This document shows positions 1-10,772 of a stretch of DNA of 64,000 nt, piece after piece. Positions within the stretch are counted from its first letter, which is position 1, and every line of letters begins with the position of its first letter. The stretch is taken from NCBI GenBank assembly GCA_009760885.1, contig CM019715.1, positions 25,717,472-25,781,471 on the forward strand. The letters are read 5' to 3'. Under the pieces are notes generated by a model. That model saw nothing but the letters and a program-made list of their open reading frames with translations, was not told where the DNA came from and did not search any database. The DNA is from Achatina immaculata (taxonomy: Eukaryota > Mollusca > Gastropoda > Stylommatophora > Achatinidae). A program made the translations under genes and the position numbers.

Positions 1-44
1 TAGACGTACGACAGCAACGGCTATAATATGTAATCCGAGAGCAG

Positions 45-107
45 CCAGTCAGTCAGTCATTGGCGTGTCCCTTGCGGAACTTTGCCTCCCTAACAGCTCT
101 CCTGTCA
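45..107 (-). mobile_element. LINE-B 3' end fragment
   Basis: Read on the minus strand, this is the extreme 3' end of the LINE-B family: the segment containing GGCAAAGTTCCGCAAGGGAC followed by a (GACT)n tail at 45-60. The same ending occurs at 21340-21515, 48211-48260, 50422-50470, 53965-54000, 58083-58142 and 63965-64000. It is a short 5'-truncated copy with no coding capacity. Confidence 0.7.
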
Positions 108-278
108 CTGCTGGCGAGATTCTTCGAATGCCGCGCGTGGAGTGAGACTCCTCCCGGCCAATGAAGAAAATGCGAAAAAGAAATTAGGGTTGCCGTGCGG
201 CGCCGATGTGAAAAGGTGATGGAAAGGATAAAGTGAAGCTTAGTTGGTATGTTCAGTGATCTCGCGGCGAGAGCTACC

Positions 279-483
279 CATACCACGGCACCTTTGCTCT
301 AAAGGCCGGCCACGTCCGATATACACCCATACTGGTGAAATATGCCTAAACCGGCTTAAACCTTGGGTGAAACTTGATGGCTACTCATGTCACGGTACCT
401 CTGCTCTAGGGGTCGTTCACATCCTAAACACGCCTATACTGGGATAATATGCCTAAACCGGCTCAACTCAGGGGTGAAACTTA
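279..483. repeat. Two-copy tandem duplication, about 107 bp
   Basis: Two diverged copies start at 279 and 386. Both contain a 'cacggYacctYtgctct' segment, 'atgcctaaaccggct' and 'gggtgaaactt'. I recognise no coding capacity or known family. Confidence 0.75.
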
Positions 484-602
484 CTAGTGGCGAGGATTCG
501 TCCTCCTGGAGAAAAGCTCCGGCCTGGTCACAACTTAGAAGGGTAGCGGCCATGACCACAAAATACTGAAGTTGGAGACACTGGACCAATGCAGTCTAGA
601 TA

Positions 603-864
603 GGCAACCACCTCTCACCCGGCGGGGATATATGCGTATCCTAATCACGCTGAGGTTTTACGGTGAGAAAGTATAACGCTGGACTGGATGGGCAACCACC
701 TCTAACCCGAGGGGGATACACGGGTATCCCAAAACACGTGGAGGTTTTCCGGTGAGAAAATCCAACTCTATGCTGGATGGGCAACCACCTCTCACCCAGC
801 GGGGATATACTGATATCCAAAACACGTCGAGGTTTTCCAGTGAGAAAGTCCAACTCTAGATTAA
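603..864. repeat. Three-copy tandem repeat, 88-89 bp unit
   Basis: Copies start at 603, 691 and 780. Each opens with 'ggcaaccacctct' and carries 'gaggtttt..ggtgagaaa' near its end. Divergence between copies is moderate. The spurious minus-strand frames across it only reflect the repeat. Confidence 0.8.
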
Positions 865-1100
865 ACTGGTGCAACGAAAAACACGGTGTCACGCAATCTC
901 TCTTCCGAGACCCACCAAGAATACAGGCTCATGCCCTGTGATACTCTAAACCTCTTGTAGTCCTCTCGTGGATCTCGTGTAGTCCTTTCGAGGACCATAG
1001 GGGGACCACGGGACCTATCGAGGACCACAGGAGTAAATTCAGGAGGACCATGGGGCGGTCTTGGTGGTAGAAGCGAACGAAGAAGAAGCTCTCTTGAAAG

Positions 1101-1285
1101 CCTCTCGGTTGTAAGCAAGATGCCCAGCTGCTGATGCATCCATTCGCAGATTATCAACGATGTCTTGTGGCCATCTTCGCCTCTTTCTTTTTCCCCATTA
1201 TGTACCACTCCAAGAGACGGTCTTCTCTAAATTATGTACCACTCCAAGAGACGGTCTTCTCTAAATTATCACGACATTTAATGAG
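1101..1285 (-). mobile_element. LINE-B fragment with internal 34 bp duplication
   Basis: On the minus strand this matches the LINE-B reverse transcriptase C-terminal segment just upstream of the 3' end (the GKRKRGRP..LQDIV region), but it lacks the terminal GGAACTTTG segment. A 34 bp stretch is duplicated exactly in tandem (1201-1234 and 1235-1268). The coding frame is broken. Confidence 0.7.
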
Positions 1286-2004
1286 AGCAGTCAGGATCCA
1301 TAAATTTACAGCGGCATCGAACACAGGAGTCATAACGCGTTCACTGAACGGTTCAAAGAATGTTTAATGGTGAACGATGATGACTGGACTCTGTGAGCGC
1401 AGCTGATGATGATGACGACGACAGCAGTCAGTAGCTAAAATTACTGGTGAAACATACGGTAATACAAATACACTGGCAACAGAAAACTCAGATCAGTCAG
1501 TCAATAGCAATAACTTGAAAATAGAGGGTATTCTGTTTTATTTCAGCCCTAAGCTAAGTCATTTCTAACATTAAAAAAAAACTCTACAATAATCTTTATG
1601 ACAGCTAAGACTAAAGTCTTTTTCTTACTCTGTCTTACCAACCGCTTCCACTCCACCCCCTCTCACCCCCACCCCTTTAAAAATTCCCTCATAATTTCAC
1701 ATGTCACTGAGTTCGCAGTCGAGGCTTGTGAAAGAAGCAACCTTCTCATGACAGCTATAAACTTCACCATGCTTCTCGATTCACGAGAGATCAGCTTAGT
1801 CCAAAAAAAAAAAAAATCCCGAAAATCTCATCCTGTTACGGACGACAGAAGTTAAAGAACTGTGTAATGACTGAAAAACTCAAGGGAAAAATGGAGACAT
1901 ATTATCTAGAATGCTGTCCTGCACGGCACGGAGGAATAATGCCCATGTTCTTGGTGTCTCCGATGACTGCGAGGTTCTGCTAGTACTGTTACCGCTTGTC
2001 TGAG
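1286..2004. other. No recognisable gene
   Basis: AT-rich DNA. A GAT/GAC-rich stretch near 1374-1425 may be a decayed LINE tail. I see no coding region, RNA gene or repeat array that I can support. Confidence 0.5.
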
Positions 2005-2359
2005 GTACAGCCGGGGGTGGGGGTGGGGGTGTGGAGACGCTGTCCGTTTAGGCATTCAGCGACCCATAGATGATATACTAGCGTCAGGGTTAGCGAACCA
2101 TAGCTGATCAAGACGCTGTCCCACCTCTCTGTTGGTACCCACAGTAACAGGGCAGGGATCACCATAGTCCCCACGGTGGTGGAGTCTGCAGAAGAAGCAT
2201 TGCACGCCCCCCCCCCGCTTTCTAGCTGTACTGCTGGACTGAAAAAGTAGCTGCCATAACCCGCCCCCACGCTGTGCTTCAACACCTTCACAGCATCGGC
2301 TGAAAATATAACACCCAGCTCACAGCTGCAGGGAGATAGCACAAGACAAGACAAGACAG
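2005..2359 (+). mobile_element. Family H retroposon copy with ACAAG tail
   Basis: Non-coding dispersed repeat sharing ordered blocks with 40818-41190: a GCTGAT/C..GTTAGCGAACCATAGCTGA block, GGCAGGGATCACC, GTGGTGGAGTCTGC, AAGAAGCATTGCAC, and GCATCGGCTG. It then ends in (ACAAG)n at 2339-2359. A pure C run (about 2210-2217) sits at the site where the copy at 54745-55545 carries a large G-rich array. The tail indicates a retroposed 3' end. The class is unknown. Confidence 0.7.
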
Positions 2360-2490
2360 GTCCGAGGTTCAGCAATAAACGTAAGACCTTCAAGGGTCTC
2401 CAATAACTGCGACCTCCTTCCTGCACTGTTATCATCTCTCCGAGTGTGCTCATCAATTACGAGGTCAATCAGCGTTTCCAATAACTGGAA

Positions 2491-2635
2491 ATAATTGTCT
2501 GTTCGAGTGTCTCTGATAACTACGAGGTCCTTACATCACTGTTATTGTCTGTTCGAGTGTCTCTGATAACTACGAGGTCCTTACATCACTGTTATTGTCT
2601 GTTCGAGTGTCTCTGATAACTACGAGGTCCTTCTG
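2491..2635. repeat. Minisatellite, 50 bp unit, about 3 copies
   Basis: Near-identical 50 bp units start at 2491, 2541 and 2591, each containing 'gttcgagtgtctctgataac'. Their high identity suggests recent tandem duplication. Confidence 0.9.
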
Positions 2636-2669
2636 TCCTCGAATGATGCGGGGAGAAAAAAAAAAAGGT

Positions 2670-2954
2670 AAAACTCCCGTTTCCGTGGCATTACTGCATA
2701 CTGCGGATACGGTGTTAGTCCCGTATTTCCAAGACCTTCCGCACATGAAAGTCTGATGAGGTCAGTATCTCGCCCGGCCGAGTTTACCTTCCCAGATTTC
2801 TCTGGAAACCATTTTTTTTTTAGAGGCTGGGTGGACCATGGGGGCCTTTTTGCTGATGTGGTACCACAAGAAAGTCCCCACCGGCGAGACCTAGACCCGG
2901 AACCACCGGATTAGTAGACCTGACTGCTTAACCACTCAGCCAACCCGGCCACGG
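2670..2954 (-). mobile_element. SINE-1 copy, tRNA-derived head
   Basis: On the minus strand the head reads like a tRNA: a GGTTGGCTGAGTGG A-box-like segment at about 2930-2945, then an anticodon-like loop CTACTAATCC and a GGTTCCGGGTC B-box-like segment. The body carries AAGGTAAA..CGGCCGGG and TACTGACCTCATC, ending near GATACGGTGTTAG. Copies occur at 40403-40700 and 60425-60735. It is a pol III type retroposon, not a functional tRNA gene. Confidence 0.75.
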
Positions 2955-3282
2955 AGTAATGCGAATAGATTACAGAAACTGCAGAAACAAAAGGCATTAA
3001 ATTAAGATATTTTTTTTAAAAAATCGACAACGATGACAATGATGATGAAACAACAGCGTGGACGCCCCCACCCTGAGTCAAATCTGAAAGTATTTCACCT
3101 AAAAACAAAAAAAAAATTTTTTAAAATGGAGGCAATAATTTGAACACAAAGCCCCTAAAAGTAGCACATTTTCGGCACAGAGAAACAAGATCCAAGGGGA
3201 AAAAACTCTTGGATACTTAATGGAACATGCGATTAGAGTTCTCTCTCTTCATTAAAATTAACGCAGGAAAAAAATCTTTACA

Positions 3283-3283
3283 C

Positions 3284-3320
<37 letters not shown>
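3283..3320. repeat. (CT)n microsatellite
   Basis: A pure CT dinucleotide run. Confidence 0.95.
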
Positions 3321-3324
<4 letters not shown>

Positions 3325-3870
3325 GTTATCGATTTTGCTGTTAAATTTTTACATTATTTATTTATAATACTGTTTCTTACATCCTTCCCCCCTCGGCCCC
3401 CTGGCCCCTTCTCCTTTTAGTGTCTACTGTAAAGATGTCTTATATCGCTTCCTTATCGGTTAACAGTGTAGCTGTAATGTGTATAGTTTCGTTTCTTTAA
3501 CTACTACGCAGTCTAGTGCATGTTTTTAAATCGTTTAAAGAACGTTTTACGAAGTACATCTGTCCGTGTTAAGAGCGACCAGTCTGTTTGCCATAATTTG
3601 TGTGCGTGCGTCGCTGGAGGTAGAGTTCTTTTAAGGCGCTTTGCCTGTGGGAGTGGGGGAGTTGGGGGAGTGTAGAGTTTAGGCCATCGCCAGGTCTTGA
3701 GACTGGAGGGGTGATAAATCTTTTGTCTTCATGTTGTAGCTGCTACCATTGGTGGCTCTAGAGGCTGACAAAAAGGATAATGACTGAAGATTTTTTTTTT
3801 TTTACCATTAGGTAGAGCCTTTAGAGAAGTTGATTTGTTACCTAGATTAAGGGCGAAAGAAGACAAAATT
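3321..3870. other. No recognisable gene
   Basis: T-rich unique sequence with a short G-rich patch near 3650-3672. No feature supported. Confidence 0.5.
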
Positions 3871-3875
3871 GCTTT

Positions 3876-4590
3876 AAAAGATTTGGAACGGATGAAAAGA
3901 GTACTGCTATAATAGATATGGGACGGAAGAAAAGAATACTAGTATAATAGATTTGGCAGGAAAGAAAATAATACTAGTATAATAGATTGCTATGTAGAAC
4001 CTATCTTGTTATATGGAAGTGAATCATGGCCAATAGGCAAGTCTGCACAAAAATCATTGGAAGCAGCAGAAATGTGGTTTATTAGAAGAATGTTGCGAAT
4101 CCCCTGGACAGCAAAAATAACTAATGAAGAATGTATGAGAAGAGCTGGAGAGACAAAAAAACCTTGTCAAAAAGATAAGAGAGAGACAATGTACTTTCAT
4201 AGGACATGCAATGAGAAGAGGGGGCATAGAAAATATTATAACAACAGGAAAAATAGAAGGAAGAAGATCAAGAGGAAGACCAAGAGAAATGATACTGGAC
4301 AGTCTGACGGGATGGTGTGAGAGGAGACACCAAATGAGCTGATGGCCTGCATGAAGGATCGTGTACTCTGGAGAAGCATAATAGCCAACGCCAGTCGGCA
4401 CGGCATCTGATGATGATGATGATGATGATGATAGATTTGGTAAGGAAGAAAAGAATACTAGTATAATAGATTTGAGACAGAAGAAAGGAATACTGCCATA
4501 GTAGATTTGGTACGGAAGAACAGATAACTACTATAACAGATTTCTGACAGAATAACAGAACGCTGCCCTAACAGATTTAGGACGAAAGAA
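3876..4590. repeat. Minisatellite of about 37 bp, split by a LINE
   Basis: Diverged units of the form 'atagatttgg.acggaagaaaagaatactagtata' occupy 3876-3988 and resume at 4431-4590. The interval between is a LINE-C 3' end, so the array is older than the insertion. Unit length varies from about 36 to 39 bp. Confidence 0.75.
3989..4430 (+). mobile_element. LINE-C 3' end, reverse transcriptase C-terminus remnant
   Basis: The plus-strand frame from about 4006 reads YGSESWPIG...AEMWFIRRMLRIPWTAK, the region just after the reverse transcriptase domain of endonuclease/reverse-transcriptase LINEs. It continues degenerately to a (GAT)n tail at 4410-4430. The copy is 5' truncated. The 7 bp sequence ATAGATT lies at both borders (3982-3988 and 4431-4437), consistent with a target duplication inside the minisatellite. 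No catalytic motifs remain. Confidence 0.8.
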
Positions 4591-4686
4591 AAGAAAACCA
4601 CCCAAAAAAAAACCAAATCCCTGTATGAAAATATTCACAAGATTGCTGCATATTAACCTCATCTTGGGAGAAAATATGACAAGAGG

Positions 4687-4985
4687 GTAACTCTGTACTG
4701 TGTCACTCGAGTACATAGAAGGTAACTGTGTCATGTCACTCGAGTACATAGAAGGTAACTCTGTGTCATGTCACTCGAGTACATAGAAGGTAACTCTGTG
4801 TCATGTCACTCGAGTACATAGAAGGTAAGCCTGTGTCATGTCACTCGAGTACATAGAAGGTAACTCTGTGTCATGTCACTCGAGTACATAGAAGGTAACT
4901 CTGTGTCGTGTCACTCGAGTACATAGAAGGTAACTCTGTGTCATGTCACTCGAGTACATAGAAGGTAACTCTGTGTCATGTCACT
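4687..4985. repeat. Minisatellite, 35 bp unit, about 8.5 copies
   Basis: Highly homogeneous units begin at about 4701, 4735, 4770, 4805 and 4840 and onward. Each contains the palindrome CTCGAG and 'tacatagaaggtaa'. The homogeneity suggests recent expansion. Confidence 0.95.
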
Positions 4986-5064
4986 GAAGAACACAGAGGC
5001 CACAGTGTCAGAACCCACATTTGTCTTGGCACGTGATACAGCTGTGAGGGGGGGGTTTCTTTTT

Positions 5065-5165
5065 GCCCTCGCCTAGCCGGCATCCTTTTCTCCAAATCCA
5101 GGAAGAATCAGGTCCCCATTTTCGCAGGTGGGAGGATTTGGGCGCCTCTAGCAGCAGTCGATCCA
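5065..5165 (-). mobile_element. SINE-2 partial copy (upstream of tandem pair)
   Basis: Aligns with the SINE-2 segment at 61825-61905: GCCTAGCCGGC, TTTCTCCAAATCCAG, and GGTCCCCATTT..GCAGGTGGGAGGATTTGGG. The tRNA-like end is decayed. It lies directly before a second SINE-2 copy in the same orientation. Confidence 0.5.
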
Positions 5166-5233
5166 GTGGCCTTGAGGAACCAGTTAGGCTCTCTCAGACG
5201 TGGAACCAATGCCACCACCTAGGAAACACTTAC

Positions 5234-5403
5234 GGGATAGTGCCTATATTTTCTTTCACCCGTCGGCCACACTAGAGGATGGTGTAGTGAGTAGCACGGC
5301 TGGCAGCTTTTTCTTCCCCGCCGCCAGAAGATGCCGTAGACCGATTTCTAAAGTTGGGTGACTGGGGCCCCTGGCCAGATTCGAACCCCTGGGCTTTGCT
5401 ATG
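5234..5403 (-). mobile_element. SINE-2 copy with intact B box
   Basis: On the minus strand the head contains GGGTTCGAATCTGG (5376-5389), a good match to the pol III B box GGTTCGANTCC. The body matches 61740-61915 (GGGTGACTGGGG.CC, CCAGAAGAWGCCG, CACACTAGAGGRTG). It is a retroposed tRNA-like SINE and not a tRNA gene, because no closed cloverleaf or acceptor stem can be seen. Confidence 0.7.
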
Positions 5404-6257
5404 TGAGGCTATCAAATGTCAGTGGTTAAGTGTTTTATTTCTAAGAAGCTTATGAAAAAAATTAACCTAGAATGCGGGTGAACGTCATTTGACGTCTTGT
5501 CTTGGAACAAAATTGAAACAGAATCAGGCTCTACGAAGATAACAAATTTCTGATAACATTCTATGATAACTTAACCGTCGCTTCAATCAAAGATTTACAT
5601 GCCGAAAATGGCAGGAAAGGAATATAATATATAACGATCTATGCTTTACGTGTTTCCTACTAATAGCACATGCGCACTTTGAAAACGTTATTCACGGCGA
5701 TAGACATGAAAAAAAAAATCATTTTGAGTAGGTTGTTACGGGGATATGTACAGAATTATTGTTTATCTTGGCAAACATATGAACAGATTATCTCTGTCTG
5801 TTATCTTTATTACGTTTATTGTTGCTATATTTATTTCCAGACGTGGTATTATGAAGTCTAGTTTCAGATACACAGTCGTGTTAATAGGAAATAGACGGCT
5901 CAAGAGACACGAACGTGTACGGAACCGTAGAAGAACAAATTCTCAGAATTAGCCCAGAGGGAAATCGATGGAGAATTTTTTTGTGTGTTTTTGTTTTGTT
6001 GTTGCTGTTGTTATTTTTAATCTTCCTGGAACCTGCAAATTGTAGTTCTGTGTAGCCGATGTGATAGCGTAGATCTTCAGTTGAAGTATGAATGGTTATA
6101 GTTGGAAAAATGGTAGCTAGGATAGATGAGAAATGGTGGGATGGGAATAATGGTCAGGAGGATTCTAGAAGACCATTTCATTCTCTAGTATGTCTCTGAA
6201 AATGAATATTTTAACACTATATCCCTGGACAGAATGCTAGACCCTCCATCCTTTCAA
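5404..6257. other. No recognisable gene
   Basis: AT-rich sequence with T-rich patches near 5970-6020. Short open frames occur (for example 5670-5860) without recognisable motifs. Confidence 0.5.
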
Positions 6258-6628
6258 ATAAAATCTGATATGTTCTTCAGTATACCACCGTTGCATTGAA
6301 CATGTTTATAAAATCCACTCATTTCTTCCTCTGTATATCACCGCTGCATTGAACATGTTTATAAAATCCACTCATTTCTTCCTCTGTATATCACCGTTGC
6401 ATTGAACATGTTTATAAAATCTACTCATTTCTTCCTCTGTATATCACCGTTGCATTGAACATGTTTATAAAAATGCGTTCATTTGTTCCTCTGTATATCA
6501 CAATTGCACTGAACATGTTTATAAAATCCACTCATTTGTTCCTCTGTATATCACCGTTACACTGAACATGTTTATAAAATCCACTCATTTGTTCCTCTGT
6601 ATGTCACCGTTACACTGAACATGTTACA
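6258..6628. repeat. Minisatellite, 53 bp unit, about 7 copies
   Basis: Units contain 'attgaacatgtttataaaat' and 'ttcctctgtatatcacc'. Divergence is low in the centre and higher at the edges. The array runs directly into a family H 3' tail at 6629. Confidence 0.9.
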
Positions 6629-6657
6629 TGGAGATAGCACAAGACAAGACAAGACAG
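6629..6657 (+). mobile_element. Family H 3' tail fragment
   Basis: 'ggagatagcacaagacaag' followed by further ACAAG repeats matches the 3' terminus of family H at 2331-2359. Only the terminus remains, placed directly after the 53 bp minisatellite. Confidence 0.55.
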
Positions 6658-6820
6658 CTCATTTCTTTTATAGCTCCCGTGGAAGTACTTACCCGTCGAA
6701 ATTAACCCCACAGAATGTTTATTTTATAGGTTAGTTAAGTTACGTTCAGGAAAGTGAAGTGGTGAAGTACATTTTAAATAACCTGAAATAAATCTGAAGG
6801 TATCTCTTTTTGGTTTAAGG

Positions 6821-7026
6821 CAGTGTTTCTCAACGTGGGGTGAAAGCCCTACAAGAGACATTTCAATTTATTTTTTTTTTGTTGGGGGGAGGGGGCAAAT
6901 AAAATATATTTATATTGTACTATTTTCAGGGCTTGGCTGACATTATACTGCAGAGGTGGCACCAAAATCATTGAGGCATGAGGCGTTAAGATAGGGGCAC
7001 TGTCCTAGGGAGGTTGGGAAACACTG
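6821..7026. mobile_element. Non-autonomous hAT element, 206 bp
   Basis: Terminal inverted repeats read CAGTGTTTCTCAACGT on the left and CAGTGTTTCCCAACCT when the right end is reverse-complemented. The flanking octamers are GTTTAAGG (6813-6820) and GTCTAAGG (7027-7034), 7 of 8 identical, which fits the 8 bp target duplication of hAT transposons. It has no coding capacity, so any mobility would need a transposase in trans. Confidence 0.8.
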
Positions 7027-7478
7027 GTCTAAGGGCACTTCGTCTCAAAGTTTAGAAAACAAAACATTATTTAATAAATAATATAAGAAGCGCTAAGAAA
7101 CAGTACAGACTGGGGCATGCAGTGAGCATCGCCCATTGTCTTCACAGGCTGGTAGCCCCGAGAACTTGGTGCGGGAGGGCAAAGAAAGGGCTCAGAGAAG
7201 AATTATTTGGAGTTTGTTTTTTTTTTTAGTTTTGTCCCATGAAGATGTCTGTGTAGTCCCGGGAGAAAACGGGACTGGTCAATTTAAAAAAAAAATGAAC
7301 AACGTTTTGTGGAAGAGATTCGATGGCGTGGAAGTTTTACGTCGTCCTCATGAAGTATAGTTTGTTCCTTGAAACTGATGCCACGTGTTTATCACCAGTA
7401 AACTTTTTGTTGTATGAAGTTTGATTAACCTATTTTATAATTCAACTTTTTGACTATTAAAGTTGTATCCCTGATTCG

Positions 7479-7735
7479 CGTTGTCGCACTGGTATAGCAG
7501 TTAGTGAACCCGCCTGTCGATCAGAAGGGTCTCTGGTTCGATTTTGCACTCGGGCGGACTTTTTTTTTTTGACCGATCGGTCAACCTAGCCTAAAAGCTT
7601 GAGGTTTTCCTAGGAAAGAACATAGGCAGCGAGGTTCAGGTGCTTGCAATAGTGGCCTAGAAATGTGAAGGCACCAACACGTCACATCCCTAGGGCATGT
7701 AAAACTGACGTGACATAGATCTAATACTATCGCCG
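7479..7735 (+). mobile_element. SINE-3 copy with tRNA-like head
   Basis: The head (7479-7560) has a GGTTCGATTTTG B-box-like segment after an A-box-like TGGTATAGCAGTTAGTG, then a T run. The 3' body 'gcctagaaatgtgaaggcac' and 'gcatgtaaaactgacgtgacatag' matches another copy at 32195-32340. The last part of the body is the unit of the minisatellite that follows. Confidence 0.6.
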
Positions 7736-8385
7736 TCACACCCCTGGGGTATGTAAAACTGACGTGCCATAGATCTAATACTCTCGCCATCACACCTTTA
7801 GGGCATGTAAAATTGACGTGATATAAATCTAATACTCACACCGTCACACCCCTGGGGCATGTAAAACTGACGTGATATAGATCTAATACTCTCACCGTCA
7901 CACCCCTGGGGCATGTAAAACTGACGTGATATAGATCTAATACTCTCGCCGTCACACCCCTGGGGCATGTAAAATTGACGTGATATAGATCTAATACTCT
8001 CGCCGTCACACCCCTGGGGCATGTAAAACTGACGTGATATAGATCTAATACTCTCGCCGTCACACCCCTGGGGCATGTAAAACTGACGTGATATAGATCT
8101 AATACTCTCGCCGTCACACCCCTGGGGCATGTAAAACTGACGTGATATAGATCTAATACTCTCGCCGTCACACCCCTGGGGCATGTAAAACTGACGTGAT
8201 ATAGATCTAATACTCTCGCCGTCACACCCCTGGGGCATGTAAAACTGACGTGATATAGATCTAATACTGTCGCCGTCACACCCCTGATGCATGTAAAACT
8301 GACGTGATATAGATCTAATACTGTCGCCGTCACACCCCTGATGCATGTAAAACTGACGTGATATAGATCTAATACTGTCGCCGCT
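7680..8385. repeat. Minisatellite, 54 bp unit, about 13 copies
   Basis: Units contain 'gtaaaactgacgtgatatag' followed by 'atctaatact', giving one AGATCT palindrome each. The unit is 18 codons long, so two minus-strand frames stay open as 18-residue peptide repeats; these are not genes. Outer units are more diverged than central ones. The unit matches the 3' body of SINE-3, so the array probably grew inside that copy. Confidence 0.95.
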
Positions 8386-8907
8386 TATGTTGGCACCACT
8401 TTACCTGGTTCCTACGGATGTGTGTCCTACCTGCATCTATCGCTTGACACGGACACACAAACTCAGGATAAAAGAGGGATAGGAAGACGGGGATTGAAAG
8501 TGGAGACTACAAAAAACTTGCAGCTTATACGATTATATTGAGAGCATTTGTTAAAGTTTTTCAAGAAACAGAATGGAAAAAAAATGAGATAAAACAAAAA
8601 AGGAGGGAAAAAAAAAACTGAAATGGCGGTGTTGTAATATTAAGTTAAAAATAGCCAACACAGCATTTCAACATCCTTCTTATGGGCTTTATTGTAAAAT
8701 AAAAGGATCTAAAACGATGGAAAGAAATTATTCAGATCATCGTATTCTCTTCACAATAATGGGAATGAATTTGAGATCAGATGTATTTAAAAGGTTAAGA
8801 AAGGAAAAAAAAGCGGGACAGAAGTTAAATAATTTATCCACTTCGTCATACGTAAAATTTGTCACTTGCTTACGAAATGTAAAAACAAAAAAAAATTACG
8901 GGATATT
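8386..8907. other. No recognisable gene
   Basis: A-rich sequence with several A runs. Nothing recognised. Confidence 0.5.
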
Positions 8908-9560
8908 TCTCTCTCTCTCTCTCTCTCCTCTTCTACCTCTCTATCTCCTTTCCTCTCTCTCTCTCTCTCTCTTCTCCTACCTCTCTCTCCTCTCTCTCTT
9001 CTCCCACCTCTCTCTCCTCTCCCACCTCTCTCTCTCCCTTTCCTCTCTCTCTCCTCTCCTCTCCTACCTCTCTCTCTCCTCTCCTCTCTCTCCTCTCACA
9101 CCTCTCTCTCTCCCTTTCCTCTCTCTCCCCTCTCCTCTCCTACCTCTCTCTCTCATCTCCTCTCCCACCTCTCTCTCCCTCTCCTCTCTCTCCTCTCACA
9201 CCTCTCTCTCTCCCTTTCCTCTCTCTCTCCTCTCCTACCTCTCTCTCTCCTCTCTCTCTCTCCTCTCCCACCTCTCTCTCCCTCTCCTCTCTCTCTCCCT
9301 CTCCCTCTCCTACCTCTCTCTTCTCCTCTCTTTCTCCTCTCCTACCTCTCTCTCTTCTCCTCTATCTCTCCTCTCCCATCTCTCTCTCTCTCTCTCCTTC
9401 TCTTCTCTCCTTCTCACCTCTCTCTCCTCTCCCACCTCTCTCTCCCTCTCTTCTCCTTCTCCTCTCTCTCCTCTCCCACCTCTCTCTCTCCCTCTCCTCT
9501 CTCTCTCTCCTCTCGCTATCTCCCTCTCTTTATGTCTTCCGCTTCTCTCTGTCAAGAAGA
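8908..9560. repeat. Long CT-rich low-complexity array
   Basis: Degenerate CTCTCTCTCC, CTCCTCTCC and CACCTCTCTCT modules over about 650 bp with strict pyrimidine bias. Long Ser/Leu frames on plus and Arg/Glu/Gly frames on minus arise only from composition. Confidence 0.95.
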
Positions 9561-9817
9561 CGCCAGTGATAACAAAACTGAATTCAACTTTTTAAAAATA
9601 AAAAAAAAAGCCAAACTGGCAACAGTGAAATATTTAACTACCGGACAAATGATTGTGAAAAAAGTAAGCGAGGAGACATTTAATATGATTGAAGACTGCT
9701 AGGATTGTAGCAAAAGAGAAAAAAAGAAATGAAACAAGGAAAAGACACGGCTGCCAGAATTCCACGAAAAAAATGAGGTCAGGTTGATAACATTAGCTGG
9801 GTAGAGCACTCGGAGTT

Positions 9818-9935
9818 AGTTCTTTCTTCTTCTTCTTCTTTCTTCTTCTTCTTTTCTTTTCTTCTTCTTCTTTTCTTCTTCTTCTTCTTCTTTTCTTCTT
9901 CTTCTTCTTTTTTTCTTCTTCTTCTTCTTCTTTAG
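9818..9935. repeat. (TTC)n microsatellite
   Basis: An imperfect TTC/TTTTC tract of about 115 bp. Confidence 0.95.
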
Positions 9936-10339
9936 GAAGAGAGGTAAGGCCGAGACACAGTGGTCTGAGGGTTTGCCGCTTGAAAAAAAAGGAAACAAAA
10001 TCTATTGTAGATTCCTTTTAATAAATAATCCAACGGTTTTTTACTGAAATATCTGGAAACTGTTTTATCTCAAACATTAGAGAAGATAACTTTAAGAATC
10101 TGGAAAGTGTTCGTCTCAAATGTCGAGATGATATTGTGAATTATCTTGTAAATCGTTTCTCTCAGTAATACAAAATAATTAAAATATGTCGTTTCCCAAC
10201 CTCCGCCCCCAAATATTTTCAGTCATTTGTGTAGCAACGCCTTATTAAAGTAAATTCTGTAAAGTTTCACGGCAGAAGGAATAATAATTTATTACTTTTT
10301 CATTAACTTCTAGTTTTTAAAATATAGTCTTGCACGTGA
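9936..10339. other. No recognisable gene
   Basis: AT-rich unique sequence. No feature supported. Confidence 0.5.
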
Positions 10340-10496
10340 AAAGGAATTAAAATAGGAGGCCTTTATATACTTGAGATATGCCGAGGACACAGTTCTAATA
10401 GCAGAGAGTGGAAGCAATCTGCAGAAACTTGTGAACAAGATTATTGAAAAGAGCATTAAAAGAGGCCTAGAGATAAACAGCACAATATAGAGAAAG

Positions 10497-10619
10497 TCAT
10501 CATCATCATCAGGTGCCGTGCCGACTCCAGAGTACCCGATCCTTCATGCAGGCCATCAGTTCAGTTGGTGATCTCCTCTCACACCATCCCGTCAGACTGT
10601 CCAGTATCATTTCTCTTGA
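10497..10619 (-). mobile_element. LINE-C 3' end inserted in opposite orientation
   Basis: On the minus strand it matches LINE-C 4280-4420: CAAGAGAAATGATACTGGAC, then GTCTGACGGGATGGTGTGAG, ending in a (GAT)n tail (10497-10510). It lies inside the plus-strand LINE-C remnant. I found no clear target duplication. Confidence 0.75.
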
Positions 10620-10722
10620 CTTATAAAAAGTGTTAATATAACAAAGAAATAAACACACCAACGTGCAACATTGTTTCAGACGGAAAGACACCGACACAAG
10701 TAAATAAATTCAGTTGCCTTGC

Positions 10723-10724
<2 letters not shown>

Positions 10725-10771
<47 letters not shown>

Positions 10772-10772
10772 G
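10725..10772. repeat. (CAA)n microsatellite inside a LINE
   Basis: About 16 CAA units. In the surrounding LINE-C frame they read as polythreonine, in place of the segment after the FKYLG-like motif of the reverse transcriptase. Confidence 0.95.

Noticed and set aside
8717..9702. Long Ser/Leu-rich open frames of nearly 300 codons
   Set aside because: They coincide with a CT dinucleotide-based array. The composition alone removes stops, and no domain is visible.
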